Assembly (NCBI GenBank): GCA_029861795.1
Contig: JAOTYS010000152.1
Coordinates: forward strand, 1 to 9,592
Direction: 5' to 3'
Origin: Gammaproteobacteria bacterium
GTDB lineage: Bacteria; Pseudomonadota; Gammaproteobacteria; Arenicellales; JAOTYS01
Length of the DNA: 9,592 bases
Below, one piece after another: positions 1-6,090 of this stretch. The notes beneath the pieces are model-generated. The model saw only the letters and a list, made by a program, of their open reading frames with translations, had not been told where the DNA came from and did no database searches. A program made the position numbers and the translations under genes. Numbering within the stretch: the first letter of the stretch is position 1; every line of letters begins with the position of its first letter.

Positions 1-252
1 AAAGTATACGAAACGTTAGCAGGTGCCGGATGGTGTTTTTGTAGTGAGTGTGGCTCGTCTTTAGCAGGAACCGAAAAAGGCAGGATCACCACGGTAACGT
101 TAGGTACGGTTGAAGGAGATCCAGGTATAAAGCCAGAGTCACATATCTTCGTAGGTTCCAAGGCTCAATGGCATGAAATAAATGATGATCTCCCGCAATT
201 CGAAGAAAGGCCTTCGCGCGATGCAACACGAGGTGGACCTCTCAAATCATGA
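1..252 (+). CDS. GFA (CENP-V/GFA domain) family protein, 5'-truncated by the window edge
   Basis: An open frame runs from base 1 to a TGA at 250-252 and gives the last 83 residues of a protein. Near its beginning it shows W-C-F-C-S-E-C-G-S-S-L (visible residues 11-21), matching the second zinc-binding CxxC and the following CG-s-L of GFA proteins. A beta-rich tail follows, with H-I-F-V-G-S-K-A-x-W about residues 55-64, close to the usual GFA C-terminal 'hIfv..ka.W.ei.d.lp.f...p' pattern. Family knowledge: GFA proteins bind zinc and are often called glutathione-dependent formaldehyde-activating enzymes, but most have no proven reaction, so activity is not assigned. The N-terminal CxC half lies outside the window. 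The stop overlaps the next start by four bases (ATGA), suggesting translational coupling. Confidence 0.85.
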   Translation, partial: KVYETLAGAGWCFCSECGSSLAGTEKGRITTVTLGTVEGDPGIKPESHIFVGSKAQWHEINDDLPQFEERPSRDATRGGPLKS

Positions 253-953
253 TACACAAATCGATTGCGCTGCTGGCCCTGTTCTGGCTGGCATGCGGAG
301 CGCTCGCGGCCGTGGGCGCAGCAACGGTCGGGACCGTGAAGGACATCAAGATTGCCGGTAACTACGTGTACCTGAAGACCGCGGTCGGCGACGAGGAAGT
401 CTGGATCGCCGCGCTTGCGTCCGGAGTGGAGGCGGCCGTAGGCGACGAGGTGGAGTATCGGGGCGGCATGGAGATGCGCGACTTCCACAGCAAGGGCCTG
501 GATCAGACGTTCGAGTCTCTCCTCTTCGTGGACACTATCCGCAATATCACCAACCCGGATCCCATCAAGGACAAGCCGATGCCGGCGGATGAAGTCCACC
601 GCAAGCTTCGCGAGCCCGTGCTCGCGCCCACGGTTGGGGAGATAGAGCCCGTCGCGGACGGCAAGACAGTCGCGGAGGTCTTCTCGAATCGGGAAGCACT
701 CAACGGTCAGCGCGTGCTGGTGCGTGCCAAGATAACGAAGGTCAGCCCGAACATCATGGGAAAGAACTGGGTGACCTTGCAGGACAGCACTGGTAGGGCA
801 CCAAACGACAAGATCATGGCGACCACCCGGGAACACGTCTACGCGGGCGACGTGGTGATCGTCGACGGCCGCGTGCGAACGAACGTGGACCTCGGCGCCG
901 GATACCACTACGCCGTGGTGCTCGAGGAAGCATCGTTCACGGCACAACCATAG
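249..953 (+). CDS. Exported protein with two OB-fold-like repeats, function unknown
   Basis: The protein is 234 residues. Residues 1 to about 25 form a signal peptide (H-K, then the hydrophobic run IALLALFWLACGALA). C16 is in a poor lipobox context, so cleavage by signal peptidase I after an A-x-A site is more likely than lipidation. Two similar halves follow. Residues 27-99 start VGTVKDIKIAGNYVYLK and include GDEVEYRGG. Residues 138-232 start GKTVAEVF, include GQRVLVRAKITKVSP and NWVTLQD, then GDVVIVDGRV. The second half resembles the periplasmic OB-fold domains often annotated as nucleic-acid-binding or NrfJ-like; real DNA binding is unlikely outside the cytoplasm. The ATG start overlaps the upstream GFA stop as ATGA, so the two are probably co-transcribed. 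Function is not inferred beyond an exported OB-like protein. Confidence 0.85.
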   Translation: MIHKSIALLALFWLACGALAAVGAATVGTVKDIKIAGNYVYLKTAVGDEEVWIAALASGVEAAVGDEVEYRGGMEMRDFHSKGLDQTFESLLFVDTIRNITNPDPIKDKPMPADEVHRKLREPVLAPTVGEIEPVADGKTVAEVFSNREALNGQRVLVRAKITKVSPNIMGKNWVTLQDSTGRAPNDKIMATTREHVYAGDVVIVDGRVRTNVDLGAGYHYAVVLEEASFTAQP

Positions 954-1365
954 TCCACTTCGCCAGGCGCGTCCGCTGGCGTGTTGCAGGCGCAAGGGCG
1001 CCGATTGTCTTCCGGTGCAGGCGCCTCTTCGACATTGACGGTGCCGCAAGTGCGGCGCCGTCTGGATGCGCCCTCGTGGCGGGGTTTTCTTTGTCCGCTT
1101 GTGGCCGACTCCCGGCTGTCAGAGCAGAGTCTTTCTGGCGGTTTGACCGGCGGCTCTTGCGCACAAAACGGCCTATCAGATTTCAGTTTTCGTGAATTCT
1201 TGTCGGGCGTCGGCTATAGATTAACGAGCTGCCGGCGAGGTGATAATCTCTTGGCCGGCGGCAGACGACCCAAGCCGACGTACGCGTAATCACGTAGGTC
1301 TCGATGCTTGATCGAAGCTGATACGTTTTCTACGCTGGTTGGCCCACGGTCTGCAGGAGAAGCTG
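954..1365. other. Intergenic region without a recognisable gene
   Basis: About 410 bp lie between the OB-like gene and the hypothetical gene. Apart from the hairpin at 1037-1062 it holds a long-loop inverted repeat (CTGCCG 1229-1234 with CGGCAG 1259-1264, containing two GCCGGC palindromes at 1231-1236 and 1254-1259). Open frames across it show no family signature and no good ribosome binding site. No promoter could be assigned with confidence. Confidence 0.6.
1037..1092 (+). terminator. Strong hairpin, candidate transcription terminator
   Basis: Bases 1037-1047 (GACGGTGCCGC) pair with 1052-1062 (GCGGCGCCGTC) to give an 11-bp stem with one G-T pair and an AAGT tetraloop. A second small stem (CGCC 1069-1072 with GGCG 1078-1081) is followed by GGG and TTTTCTTT at 1085-1092. 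The T-run follows the weak second stem rather than the strong first one, so this is not a textbook intrinsic terminator. It lies about 85 bp after the OB-like gene, where termination is expected. Confidence 0.45.
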
Positions 1366-2304
1366 ATGGGTTGGTGGGACAACTGCGGCACGACGGACCG
1401 AGAGACAGCTGAATTGGATCGCATTGAAGTTACGCTTGGTCCTCTAGCTGAGAACGTCCGCCAGACGCGTGCTTTGATCGGTGGCATTGAAATGTGTCAC
1501 CACAAAGCAGAACGTTGGGTAGAGCGAATCATCGATGCAATAGGCTCCGGGCAACCCGGCGGTGGTCTCGGATCACGCCCTCAAGGTCAGCGCCACCCGA
1601 TTGAAACCTCGTGGGCCGCCGCATGTGAAGCGCTCGCGGCATGGCACGAAGGGCAAATCAGCCATAAAGAGGACCGCGTTGCCCGCTCGAACCGATTCAT
1701 AAAAATGACATCGGCCCTCGGTGTACCTAGCGAACTCAAACGGTGGCAAGTGAGCCGCGTTGAGCACCGTGTCCGCAGCCATATCGGGTGGCCAGAGAAC
1801 GATCAATACCCGTTCATGGTGGAACCTCTGATAGCCGATCTGGCCACTGCAGTCTGTCCGACAGAATACAAAGACGATGAAGGATTCTGGCGCGAGACTG
1901 TGGATACAATCCTTCATGAACGCTCCGAAAACCTTGATAAGGAAGGGTTCATCGCCAAGGAAGGCTATCTCGAATCGGCAGACATATCCCTCGCGATAGC
2001 AATTGACATGTTGTGGCCATGCAACTGGAATTTCGAGTTAAACCTTTACACGGTACTTGAGGCAATTGGCGGGCAGTTAGTCCTTCGAAGACCGTTCGCA
2101 GCTTGCGCTAGGAACGTCCGCAGAGCGCCGGTTCTATATCAGATGGAGGGGCTCTGTCGTACGCTGGATACGTACGGCGTTGATGAAGAACGCGGCGAGC
2201 TGCCGTCGGTACATCAACGATTGGGGGCCGTAACGCCCGAGAAAAAATGGCTCACTGATTCGCTGGCGAAAACCATCAGAATGCAGCTTCACATCAGTGC
2301 TTGA
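1366..2304 (+). CDS. Hypothetical protein, no recognised family
   Basis: The ATG at 1366 is preferred over a TTG 27 bp upstream because GGAG at 1356-1359 sits six bases before it. This gives 312 residues beginning MGWWDNCGTTD. The protein is soluble in character, with no signal peptide and no membrane segment. It is rich in W, R, E and H, with a mostly helical first half (DRIEVTLGPLAENVRQTRAL, HHKAERWVERIIDAI) and a low-complexity GSGQPGGGLGSRPQG linker near residues 60-75. The second half has FMVEPLIADLATAV and a helix-rich end (KKWLTDSLAKTIRMQL). No catalytic motif is recognised. It lies alone between a hairpin-rich gap and transposase remnants, which suggests horizontally acquired cargo, but that is inference. 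The long intact frame and good ribosome binding site support a real gene. Confidence 0.65.
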   Translation: MGWWDNCGTTDRETAELDRIEVTLGPLAENVRQTRALIGGIEMCHHKAERWVERIIDAIGSGQPGGGLGSRPQGQRHPIETSWAAACEALAAWHEGQISHKEDRVARSNRFIKMTSALGVPSELKRWQVSRVEHRVRSHIGWPENDQYPFMVEPLIADLATAVCPTEYKDDEGFWRETVDTILHERSENLDKEGFIAKEGYLESADISLAIAIDMLWPCNWNFELNLYTVLEAIGGQLVLRRPFAACARNVRRAPVLYQMEGLCRTLDTYGVDEERGELPSVHQRLGAVTPEKKWLTDSLAKTIRMQLHISA

Positions 2305-2351
2305 AGGTCGGCTTGTGGGCCGTTCTCAGCCCGTCGCCAGCAGCAAATTCG

Positions 2352-2432
2352 AAGCAATCGAACGTCGGCTACTAGAGCAAGCTCAAGCTGGAGTGGTCGC
2401 CTGAACAGATCGCGGGCAAACTCTCGTCCATA
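2352..2432 (+). pseudogene. IS30-family transposase remnant, frameshifted
   Basis: Bases 2382-2432 encode LKLEWSPEQIAGKL, the characteristic WSPEQIAG-L motif found in the middle of IS30-family DDE transposases ahead of the catalytic core. The preceding residues (KFEAIERRLLEQ) lie in another frame at about 2352-2381, so a frameshift separates them. The frame ends soon after at a TAA (2433-2435), and neither the N-terminal helix-turn-helix nor the DDE core is visible nearby. This is a decayed fragment of roughly 25 codons and cannot transpose. Confidence 0.65.
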
Positions 2433-2457
2433 AACAGGCCATAAAAGAACACTCTCA

Positions 2458-2697
2458 TCACGTCAACTCCATGTACATAGTTAGCATTTGCAGCCTAATT
2501 CTAACCATCTGGCGAACACCGAGCAGGAATCGATCGACCGCCGAGAGATTAGGGGCCCGTTGTCGAGACCGACTGACGATTAGCAATTGCTGCTTGAGAA
2601 GAAGATTCTCCGCAAGGAGTGCCTTGGCGCCACCGGGTCCGAGGCACTTGGCAACGGTTGCGAGGAGATGCATGAGTAACAGGAAGACGGTCTTCAT
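2458..2697 (-). pseudogene. Integrase-core (rve) transposase, N-terminal fragment, 3'-truncated
   Basis: The minus-strand frame begins MKTVFLLLMHLLATVAKCLGP and continues with AKALLAENLLLKQQLLIV and RSRQRAPNLSAVDRFLLG. This matches the hydrophobic leader and helix at the start of the widespread integrase-catalytic-region transposases, whose members usually run several hundred residues with a DDE core. Similarity stops near residue 60 (about base 2518). The remaining residues to the stop at 2458 look unrelated, and no DDE core follows. GGAAGG lies upstream of its ATG, and GGGGACAGTGAC at about 2722-2733 may be part of the old element end. It is read as a broken, non-functional copy. Confidence 0.65.
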
Positions 2698-2818
2698 TGC
2701 CTTCCAGCGTAGGGCCGGAAGGGGACAGTGACAAGGCTGTCTATGTTATTGTTGTTTTGAGAGAATTATTAATTCGCTATGGACATCTCCGTAGTGACTC
2801 GCTGGGGTGTTACAGGAC

Positions 2819-2862
2819 TTGAAAATACCCAAGTTGGGTATTATTATACCCAACTTGGGTAT
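2819..2862 (+). promoter_or_regulatory. Promoter with embedded double-palindrome operator of the NTase/HEPN module
   Basis: ATACCCAAGTTGGGTAT (2825-2841) and ATACCCAACTTGGGTAT (2846-2862) are exact reverse complements separated by TATT. Each 17-mer is also a palindrome with 8-bp arms around a single central base. TTGAAA (2819-2824) makes a good -35. The first palindrome is exactly the 17-bp spacer, and TATTAT (2842-2847) makes the -10. The second palindrome covers the expected start of transcription and touches the ATG at 2861. A dimeric winged-helix protein bound here would block the promoter. The downstream protein has a winged helix, so autorepression is the natural inference. Confidence 0.75.
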
Positions 2863-3514
2863 GAAAGCATCGGCAACCAAGGCGAACTCATCGCGCCCAC
2901 GTCAGACAGGGGAGCAAAGTGGCTTGCTGCGTGGCTCGGCCGTGGCCGACGCTCTATTTACGTCGACACAACAGCGGGTACTTGCCCTTTTATTTGGCCA
3001 GCCAAACAGGAGTTTTTTTGTCACCGAGCTCATGTCCTTGGCCGACTCAGGACGTGGTGCCGTCCAGCGTGAACTGGGACGACTCGCGCAAAGCGGGCTG
3101 GTTACTGTTACCAGGGTCGGTAACCAGAAGCACTATCAGGCAAACCGTGATTCCCCCCTATTCGAAGAGTTGTGTAGCATAGTCACAAAGACTGTTGGGC
3201 TGCAGGCGCCCATCCAGACAGTGCTTGAACCTTTAGCCAACAGGATCAGCCTGGCACTGCTCTACGGGTCGATCGTAAAACAGACCGATACGGCGACCAG
3301 TGATATCGATCTCTTGCTTGTCTCTGATGAGCTGACATTGGAGGAGGTCTACAGCGTATTGGCACCCGTCGAGAATCTGCTCGATCGAACTGTGAGTCCG
3401 ACACTCTATACCTCAAAGGAATTCAGCCACCGGCGAAAGACCAAGAATTCGTTTTTGGCTAGGGTACTCAAGGGTCCGTATATCGTTCTCATGGGATCCA
3501 TCGATGGCGCATGA
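2861..3514 (+). CDS. Winged-helix / MNT-type nucleotidyltransferase, probable antitoxin-side partner of the HEPN-like gene
   Basis: From the ATG at 2861 the protein has 217 residues. Residues 31-96 (ALFTSTQQRVLALLFGQP through GRGAVQRELGRLAQSGLVTV and GNQKHYQAN) form a winged helix-turn-helix of the ArsR/MarR-like type that is typically fused to this nucleotidyltransferase family. Residues 126-215 are the Pol-beta-like NTase domain: YGSIVKQTDTATSDIDLLLV gives the G136-S137 and D148-x-D150 catalytic signature. The third acidic residue usually on a later strand is not obvious (region DRTVSPTLYT, 175-184), so activity is uncertain. The predicted transcript would begin only a few bases before this ATG, with no ribosome binding site. 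A TTG at 2924, after GGGGAG at 2909-2914, is an alternative start that keeps both domains. The gene overlaps the HEPN-like gene by 11 bp. Known MNT/HEPN pairs act as toxin-antitoxin systems in which the NTase modifies and silences the HEPN RNase. Confidence 0.85.
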   Translation: MKASATKANSSRPRQTGEQSGLLRGSAVADALFTSTQQRVLALLFGQPNRSFFVTELMSLADSGRGAVQRELGRLAQSGLVTVTRVGNQKHYQANRDSPLFEELCSIVTKTVGLQAPIQTVLEPLANRISLALLYGSIVKQTDTATSDIDLLLVSDELTLEEVYSVLAPVENLLDRTVSPTLYTSKEFSHRRKTKNSFLARVLKGPYIVLMGSIDGA

Positions 3515-3923
3515 GAAGCTCGACAACCTTGTCAAGATTGGTCAGCTCAAGCTCGAAGATGCAGCACCTCAAGAGATTGCGGGACTCATTCGTTCGGGAA
3601 TCGCTAGACTCACGGATGCGAGGAACGACTCGCTGAGTATCGAGTCGCGTTTCGACCTGGCTTACAATGCAGCACACGCGTTGTCACTCGCAGCGCTGCG
3701 GGCTAAGGGTTATCGATCCGAAAGCCGTTACCTGGTATTTCAGTGTCTCCGATACACACTCGAGTTGTCCAACGAACGGTGGCGCGTGCTTGATCAGGCA
3801 CACCGGAAACGGAATGCGGCTGAATACGAAGGTGATGTAGATGTTGACGAGGGGCTAGTCGAAGCACTCATCCGGGTAACGGATGAAATCGCTGTGCGCG
3901 TCTCGAAGATTCAAGAGCATTAA
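3504..3923 (+). CDS. HEPN-like small protein, partner of the winged-helix nucleotidyltransferase
   Basis: This is a 139-residue, all-helical protein. Residues 48-72 (ESRFDLAYNAAHALSLAALRAKGYR) match the core helices of HEPN-type proteins paired with nucleotidyltransferases, and residues 100-114 carry HRKRNAAEYEGDVDV. The usual HEPN RNase motif is R-x4-6-H. Here R103-N104 is followed by A-A-E-Y, so the histidine position holds Y108. The same R-N-x-x-E-Y-x-G pattern is familiar in relatives of this gene, so it is probably a family trait and not decay. Whether it cleaves RNA is open. The gene starts inside the last codons of the NTase gene (11-bp overlap) and shares its promoter. Bases 3554-3626 (about residues 17-41) recur almost exactly at 6091-6163. 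Confidence 0.8.
   Translation: MAHEKLDNLVKIGQLKLEDAAPQEIAGLIRSGIARLTDARNDSLSIESRFDLAYNAAHALSLAALRAKGYRSESRYLVFQCLRYTLELSNERWRVLDQAHRKRNAAEYEGDVDVDEGLVEALIRVTDEIAVRVSKIQEH
3554..3626 (+). repeat. 73-bp direct repeat, copy 1 (inside the HEPN-like gene)
   Basis: Starting CGAAGATGCAGC and ending GATGCGAGGAAC, this segment matches 6091-6163 at 72 of 73 positions; the one difference is A3566 against G6103. It encodes about residues 17-41 of the HEPN-like protein here. Weaker similarity extends about 10 bp to the left (3544-3553 against 6081-6090), while similarity on the right stops abruptly. Confidence 0.95.
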
Positions 3924-3945
3924 GTCATCACTGCAGTATGAGGAA

Positions 3946-4296
3946 TTATTTTTGTTTAGCAGCTTTCTCGTCTTGTTGACCTTGTCGATAAATGCGGCGG
4001 AGGTATCGAAGCTGTCGGTCTCCAATTCGTAATTCTCTCGTCACCGTATCATCGGCAAATACCTCCTCGTCCAGAGCAATCCCTATGCGAACCACCGGCA
4101 CGATATCGTTAGCAAGCTGGGCATTGTGTTCAGTATTGGACGGCTGAAATCTGAGGGCCGCGCACACCGCGTCTGAGGCGCGGGCGAACTCGGCGACGAA
4201 GGGGTGGGTCTCATGGCCAGTGACTTGCTCTGCTGCGACGATGAAACCCAAACAGGACTCCTTCAACCGAATCACCGAACTCGATTTGTGCCCCAT
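3946..4296 (-). pseudogene. Class III nucleotide cyclase catalytic-domain fragment
   Basis: The 116-residue minus-strand frame contains TGHETHPFVAEFARASDAVCAALRFQ (residues 26-51), then N-D-I-V-P-V-V-R-I-G-I-A-L (63-75) and D-E-E-V-F-A-D-D-T-V-T (76-86). This follows the order 'tGDG-f.aeFasa.dAv.aAl.iQ ... i.vRIGinlGdv...ddi.G' of class III adenylate/guanylate cyclases. The key G-D-G is replaced by G-H-E-T-H-P. The upstream metal-binding strand and everything after the V-T position are missing. The last 30 residues (RELRIGDRQLRYLRRIYRQG and onward) look unrelated. It is a decayed fragment with no predicted activity. The C-terminal half of such a protein is found on the other strand at 6164-7064. 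Confidence 0.55.
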
Positions 4297-4631
4297 TCGT
4301 GTCCCACCCGTAGCTAACTGTCAGATCTTTCTTTGGGCGCGACATGTTCGACTCCCGTTGGGGACGCCACTCTTTATCCATCATAAGGCTTCGTTTAGGA
4401 ACGTCCGCTTGCGACCCAGTAACTTATAGCTTCAATTCGCCTATAACCAGCCGGTCAGGTGATGGAATCGCGACAGGCAGAAAACGACCCATTGCGCCCA
4501 TCTGCACAGCCGGGCGAGTGGCCCCTCACGCCCAGCTGGCTTGCCTTGGAAGCAAGGCGACTTCGTTTCTAGATACCCCCCACCAATTCGTGGGTGCGGG
4601 GGCTGAGAGCCAGTTATATCGACGACGGGCT
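4297..4631. other. Non-coding gap with a cluster of three hairpins
   Basis: About 335 bp without a recognisable gene; open frames here show no family signal. Between 4507 and 4594 there are three stem-loops. The first, 4507-4538, pairs CAGC/GCTG, GGGC/GCCC and GTG/CAC with unpaired bases between. The second, 4543-4558, is a perfect GCCTTG-GAAG-CAAGGC. The third, 4579-4594, pairs CCCAC/GTGGG around a 6-base loop. None has a T-run, so they do not look like intrinsic terminators. Confidence 0.55.
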
Positions 4632-5069
4632 TCAGGCGGAAGGCGGCCAAACGAAGTCGGGCCGTAGACCGTCGTAGACGGGACCACCGTCATCAGGGCG
4701 CGGCGCACCAGTGGACGCGTCGAAGAACGCATGGTAAGTCGCAGGCAGGCTCGCTGGATCATATCCCATGAGTTTCGGCACAATCACGCGGATTCGTCGT
4801 TGTTTGTCATCGAGCATAATTGGTGTGTCACATGTCGCGCAGGTGCACAGCTCGAGCGGCCCATTTGGATTTTGATCGTTGAACGGCTGACGGTTCAAGC
4901 CTTCGAGGTTTTCGACTTTCAGGTCTCCGTGGTTGAAGAAGACAACATGAGTCGTATCTTGCCCAGTAACACGCTTACAGACAGAGCAGTGGCAAGTGTG
5001 GTTGTCTATCGGATCGTTATCTGAATGCGTGTGAATATGATCGCACCCTCCAGCATACTTATGTGACAT
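4632..5069 (-). CDS. GFA-family (CENP-V/GFA domain) zinc protein, atypical N-terminal motif
   Basis: The 145-residue protein has the GFA core CHCSVCKRVTG (residues 27-37) and the second zinc pair CTCATCDTPI (near 74-83), followed by a beta-rich tail. Typical GFA proteins begin with G-C-H-C-G. Here the matching segment is G-G-C-D-H-I-H-T-H, so the second cysteine of the CxC pair is absent and nearby histidines might replace it as ligands. The family is linked to glutathione-dependent formaldehyde handling and related thiol chemistry, but most members are uncharacterised, so no reaction is assigned. AGAAGG about ten bases before the ATG supports the start. It is a standalone gene read opposite to the NTase/HEPN module. 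The GFA protein at the left window edge is a different, more canonical member. Confidence 0.85.
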   Translation of the reverse strand: MSHKYAGGCDHIHTHSDNDPIDNHTCHCSVCKRVTGQDTTHVVFFNHGDLKVENLEGLNRQPFNDQNPNGPLELCTCATCDTPIMLDDKQRRIRVIVPKLMGYDPASLPATYHAFFDASTGAPRPDDGGPVYDGLRPDFVWPPSA

Positions 5070-5304
5070 GGCTCGTTACCTTCTCTTGTTGAGGTTATAT
5101 TCCGTGAATTATAAGGATCGACGACGTGATGGCCCGAAGCTCTTCGATTATACAGAAATCTCGAAGCCCAAAGGCTGTTTTGGCCGTCCAGAGCCGGTCG
5201 AATCGGCTGGCGACCCTAATCAGTCATTTGGGGGAAGCTCAAGGTAGCTAACCTAGCGATGAAGTCCAGCAGCTAGAAAAGTGACCCGGTGCGCCTGCCT
5301 CGGA
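5070..5304. other. Upstream region of the GFA gene, no gene seen
   Basis: On the minus strand a perfect TATAAT (complement of 5108-5113) and a TATAAC (complement of 5094-5099) lie 25-45 bp ahead of the GFA start and are possible -10 elements. No matching -35 could be seen, so the promoter call is weak. The remainder up to the cupin stop shows nothing recognisable. Confidence 0.35.
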
Positions 5305-5991
5305 CTACTCGGCCGAATCGAGGTATCGCAAGCCCCCGGTCTTCACATAAAGCGTGCAACCGGAACCTGGCAATGGTGCATGCTTGGCACCCTCGGGGAA
5401 TCTGAGCCAGCTGCCGGCCCCGTGCTGGCCCAACTCATCGCTGAGGACGCCGTCGATGACGAAGATCTCGGCGCCACCGCCATACTCGGATTCACTAGGC
5501 GCCGCACCGGTGGCCCAGCGTTCCATCCGCATCGTGTCCGAATAACCCGACTGCTCATAGAGCAGCTTGGTCTCGACACCGGGGGTCGAGGTCGGCTGCC
5601 AGGGGATTGTATCGGTCTGAACGGCCACATGCCGGCGTTCGCGACCCGGAAACTGCCGGAGCTTAACGAAGAGCACGCACCCATCTTCGGAAAACGGAGC
5701 GTGGCGAAATCCTTCGGGATTCAAGAGATAGGTACCTGCGGGCCAGTCCCCGTGCTCGTCTGAGAAGACGCCCTCGAGAACGAGGATTTCCTCGCCGCCG
5801 GGATGATCGTGGGCCGGAAACGTGGAACCCGGTTCGTAACGAACGACTGAAGTGACCTGGCCAGACTCGGGTGGGCCGACGAGATGAACTCGCTTTCGCC
5901 ATACAGTGCGACTCGGGCTCGGAGTCCAATCTATCGAAGCAGTATCAACAGATACTTTTATCGTCAGATCACCGTTGAGTGATTCGTGCAT
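5305..5991 (-). CDS. Two-domain ChrR-like cupin protein
   Basis: The 228-residue protein holds two cupin domains. In the first (about 28-112) GSTFPAHDHPGGEEILVLEG supplies H61, H63 and E67, and RHAP supplies H97, a full metal-binding set. The pattern FSDEHGDWPAGTYLLNPEGFRHAP is typical of the ChrR cupin (the C-terminal domain of anti-sigma factors such as ChrR). The second domain (about 135-218) repeats it as GGGAEIFVIDGVLSDELGQHGAGSWLRFPEGAKHAP and keeps E175 and H204, but has lost the first two histidines (S-E-S-E-Y). No N-terminal zinc-binding anti-sigma domain is present and no sigma-factor gene is adjacent, so a free-standing sensor or enzyme is more likely than an anti-sigma factor. AGGAG (complement of 5998-6002) six bases before the ATG sets the start. 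Confidence 0.85.
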   Translation of the reverse strand: MHESLNGDLTIKVSVDTASIDWTPSPSRTVWRKRVHLVGPPESGQVTSVVRYEPGSTFPAHDHPGGEEILVLEGVFSDEHGDWPAGTYLLNPEGFRHAPFSEDGCVLFVKLRQFPGRERRHVAVQTDTIPWQPTSTPGVETKLLYEQSGYSDTMRMERWATGAAPSESEYGGGAEIFVIDGVLSDELGQHGAGSWLRFPEGAKHAPLPGSGCTLYVKTGGLRYLDSAE

Positions 5992-6090
5992 CTGATTCTC
6001 CTACGATCAGAGTCTATTTGGCTAATGTCTGCTCTTTCAACCCTCGATGTACGCAAAACGGCACAAGCAACCCGTGGGGTAGCCCAAGGC

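Noticed and set aside
165..1049. Long minus-strand open frame opposite the OB-like gene
   Set aside because: It is antisense to a well-supported gene with a signal peptide and coupled start, arises from high GC codon bias, and has no family signature.
1339..1365. TTG start giving a 321-residue hypothetical protein
   Set aside because: The ATG at 1366 has GGAG at ideal spacing and the extra residues carry no signal.
2107..2119. 13-bp TAGGAACGTCCGC shared with about 4396-4408
   Set aside because: It is short and the flanks do not match; treated as chance.
2471..2521. GTTAG...CTAAC pattern resembling integron attC core sites
   Set aside because: The paired core and bulged stem of attC cannot be completed, no second site is seen, and the bases lie inside the transposase remnant.
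4344..4667. Plus-strand 107-codon frame across the hairpin cluster
   Set aside because: No family pattern, no ribosome binding site, and it runs antisense into the GFA gene.
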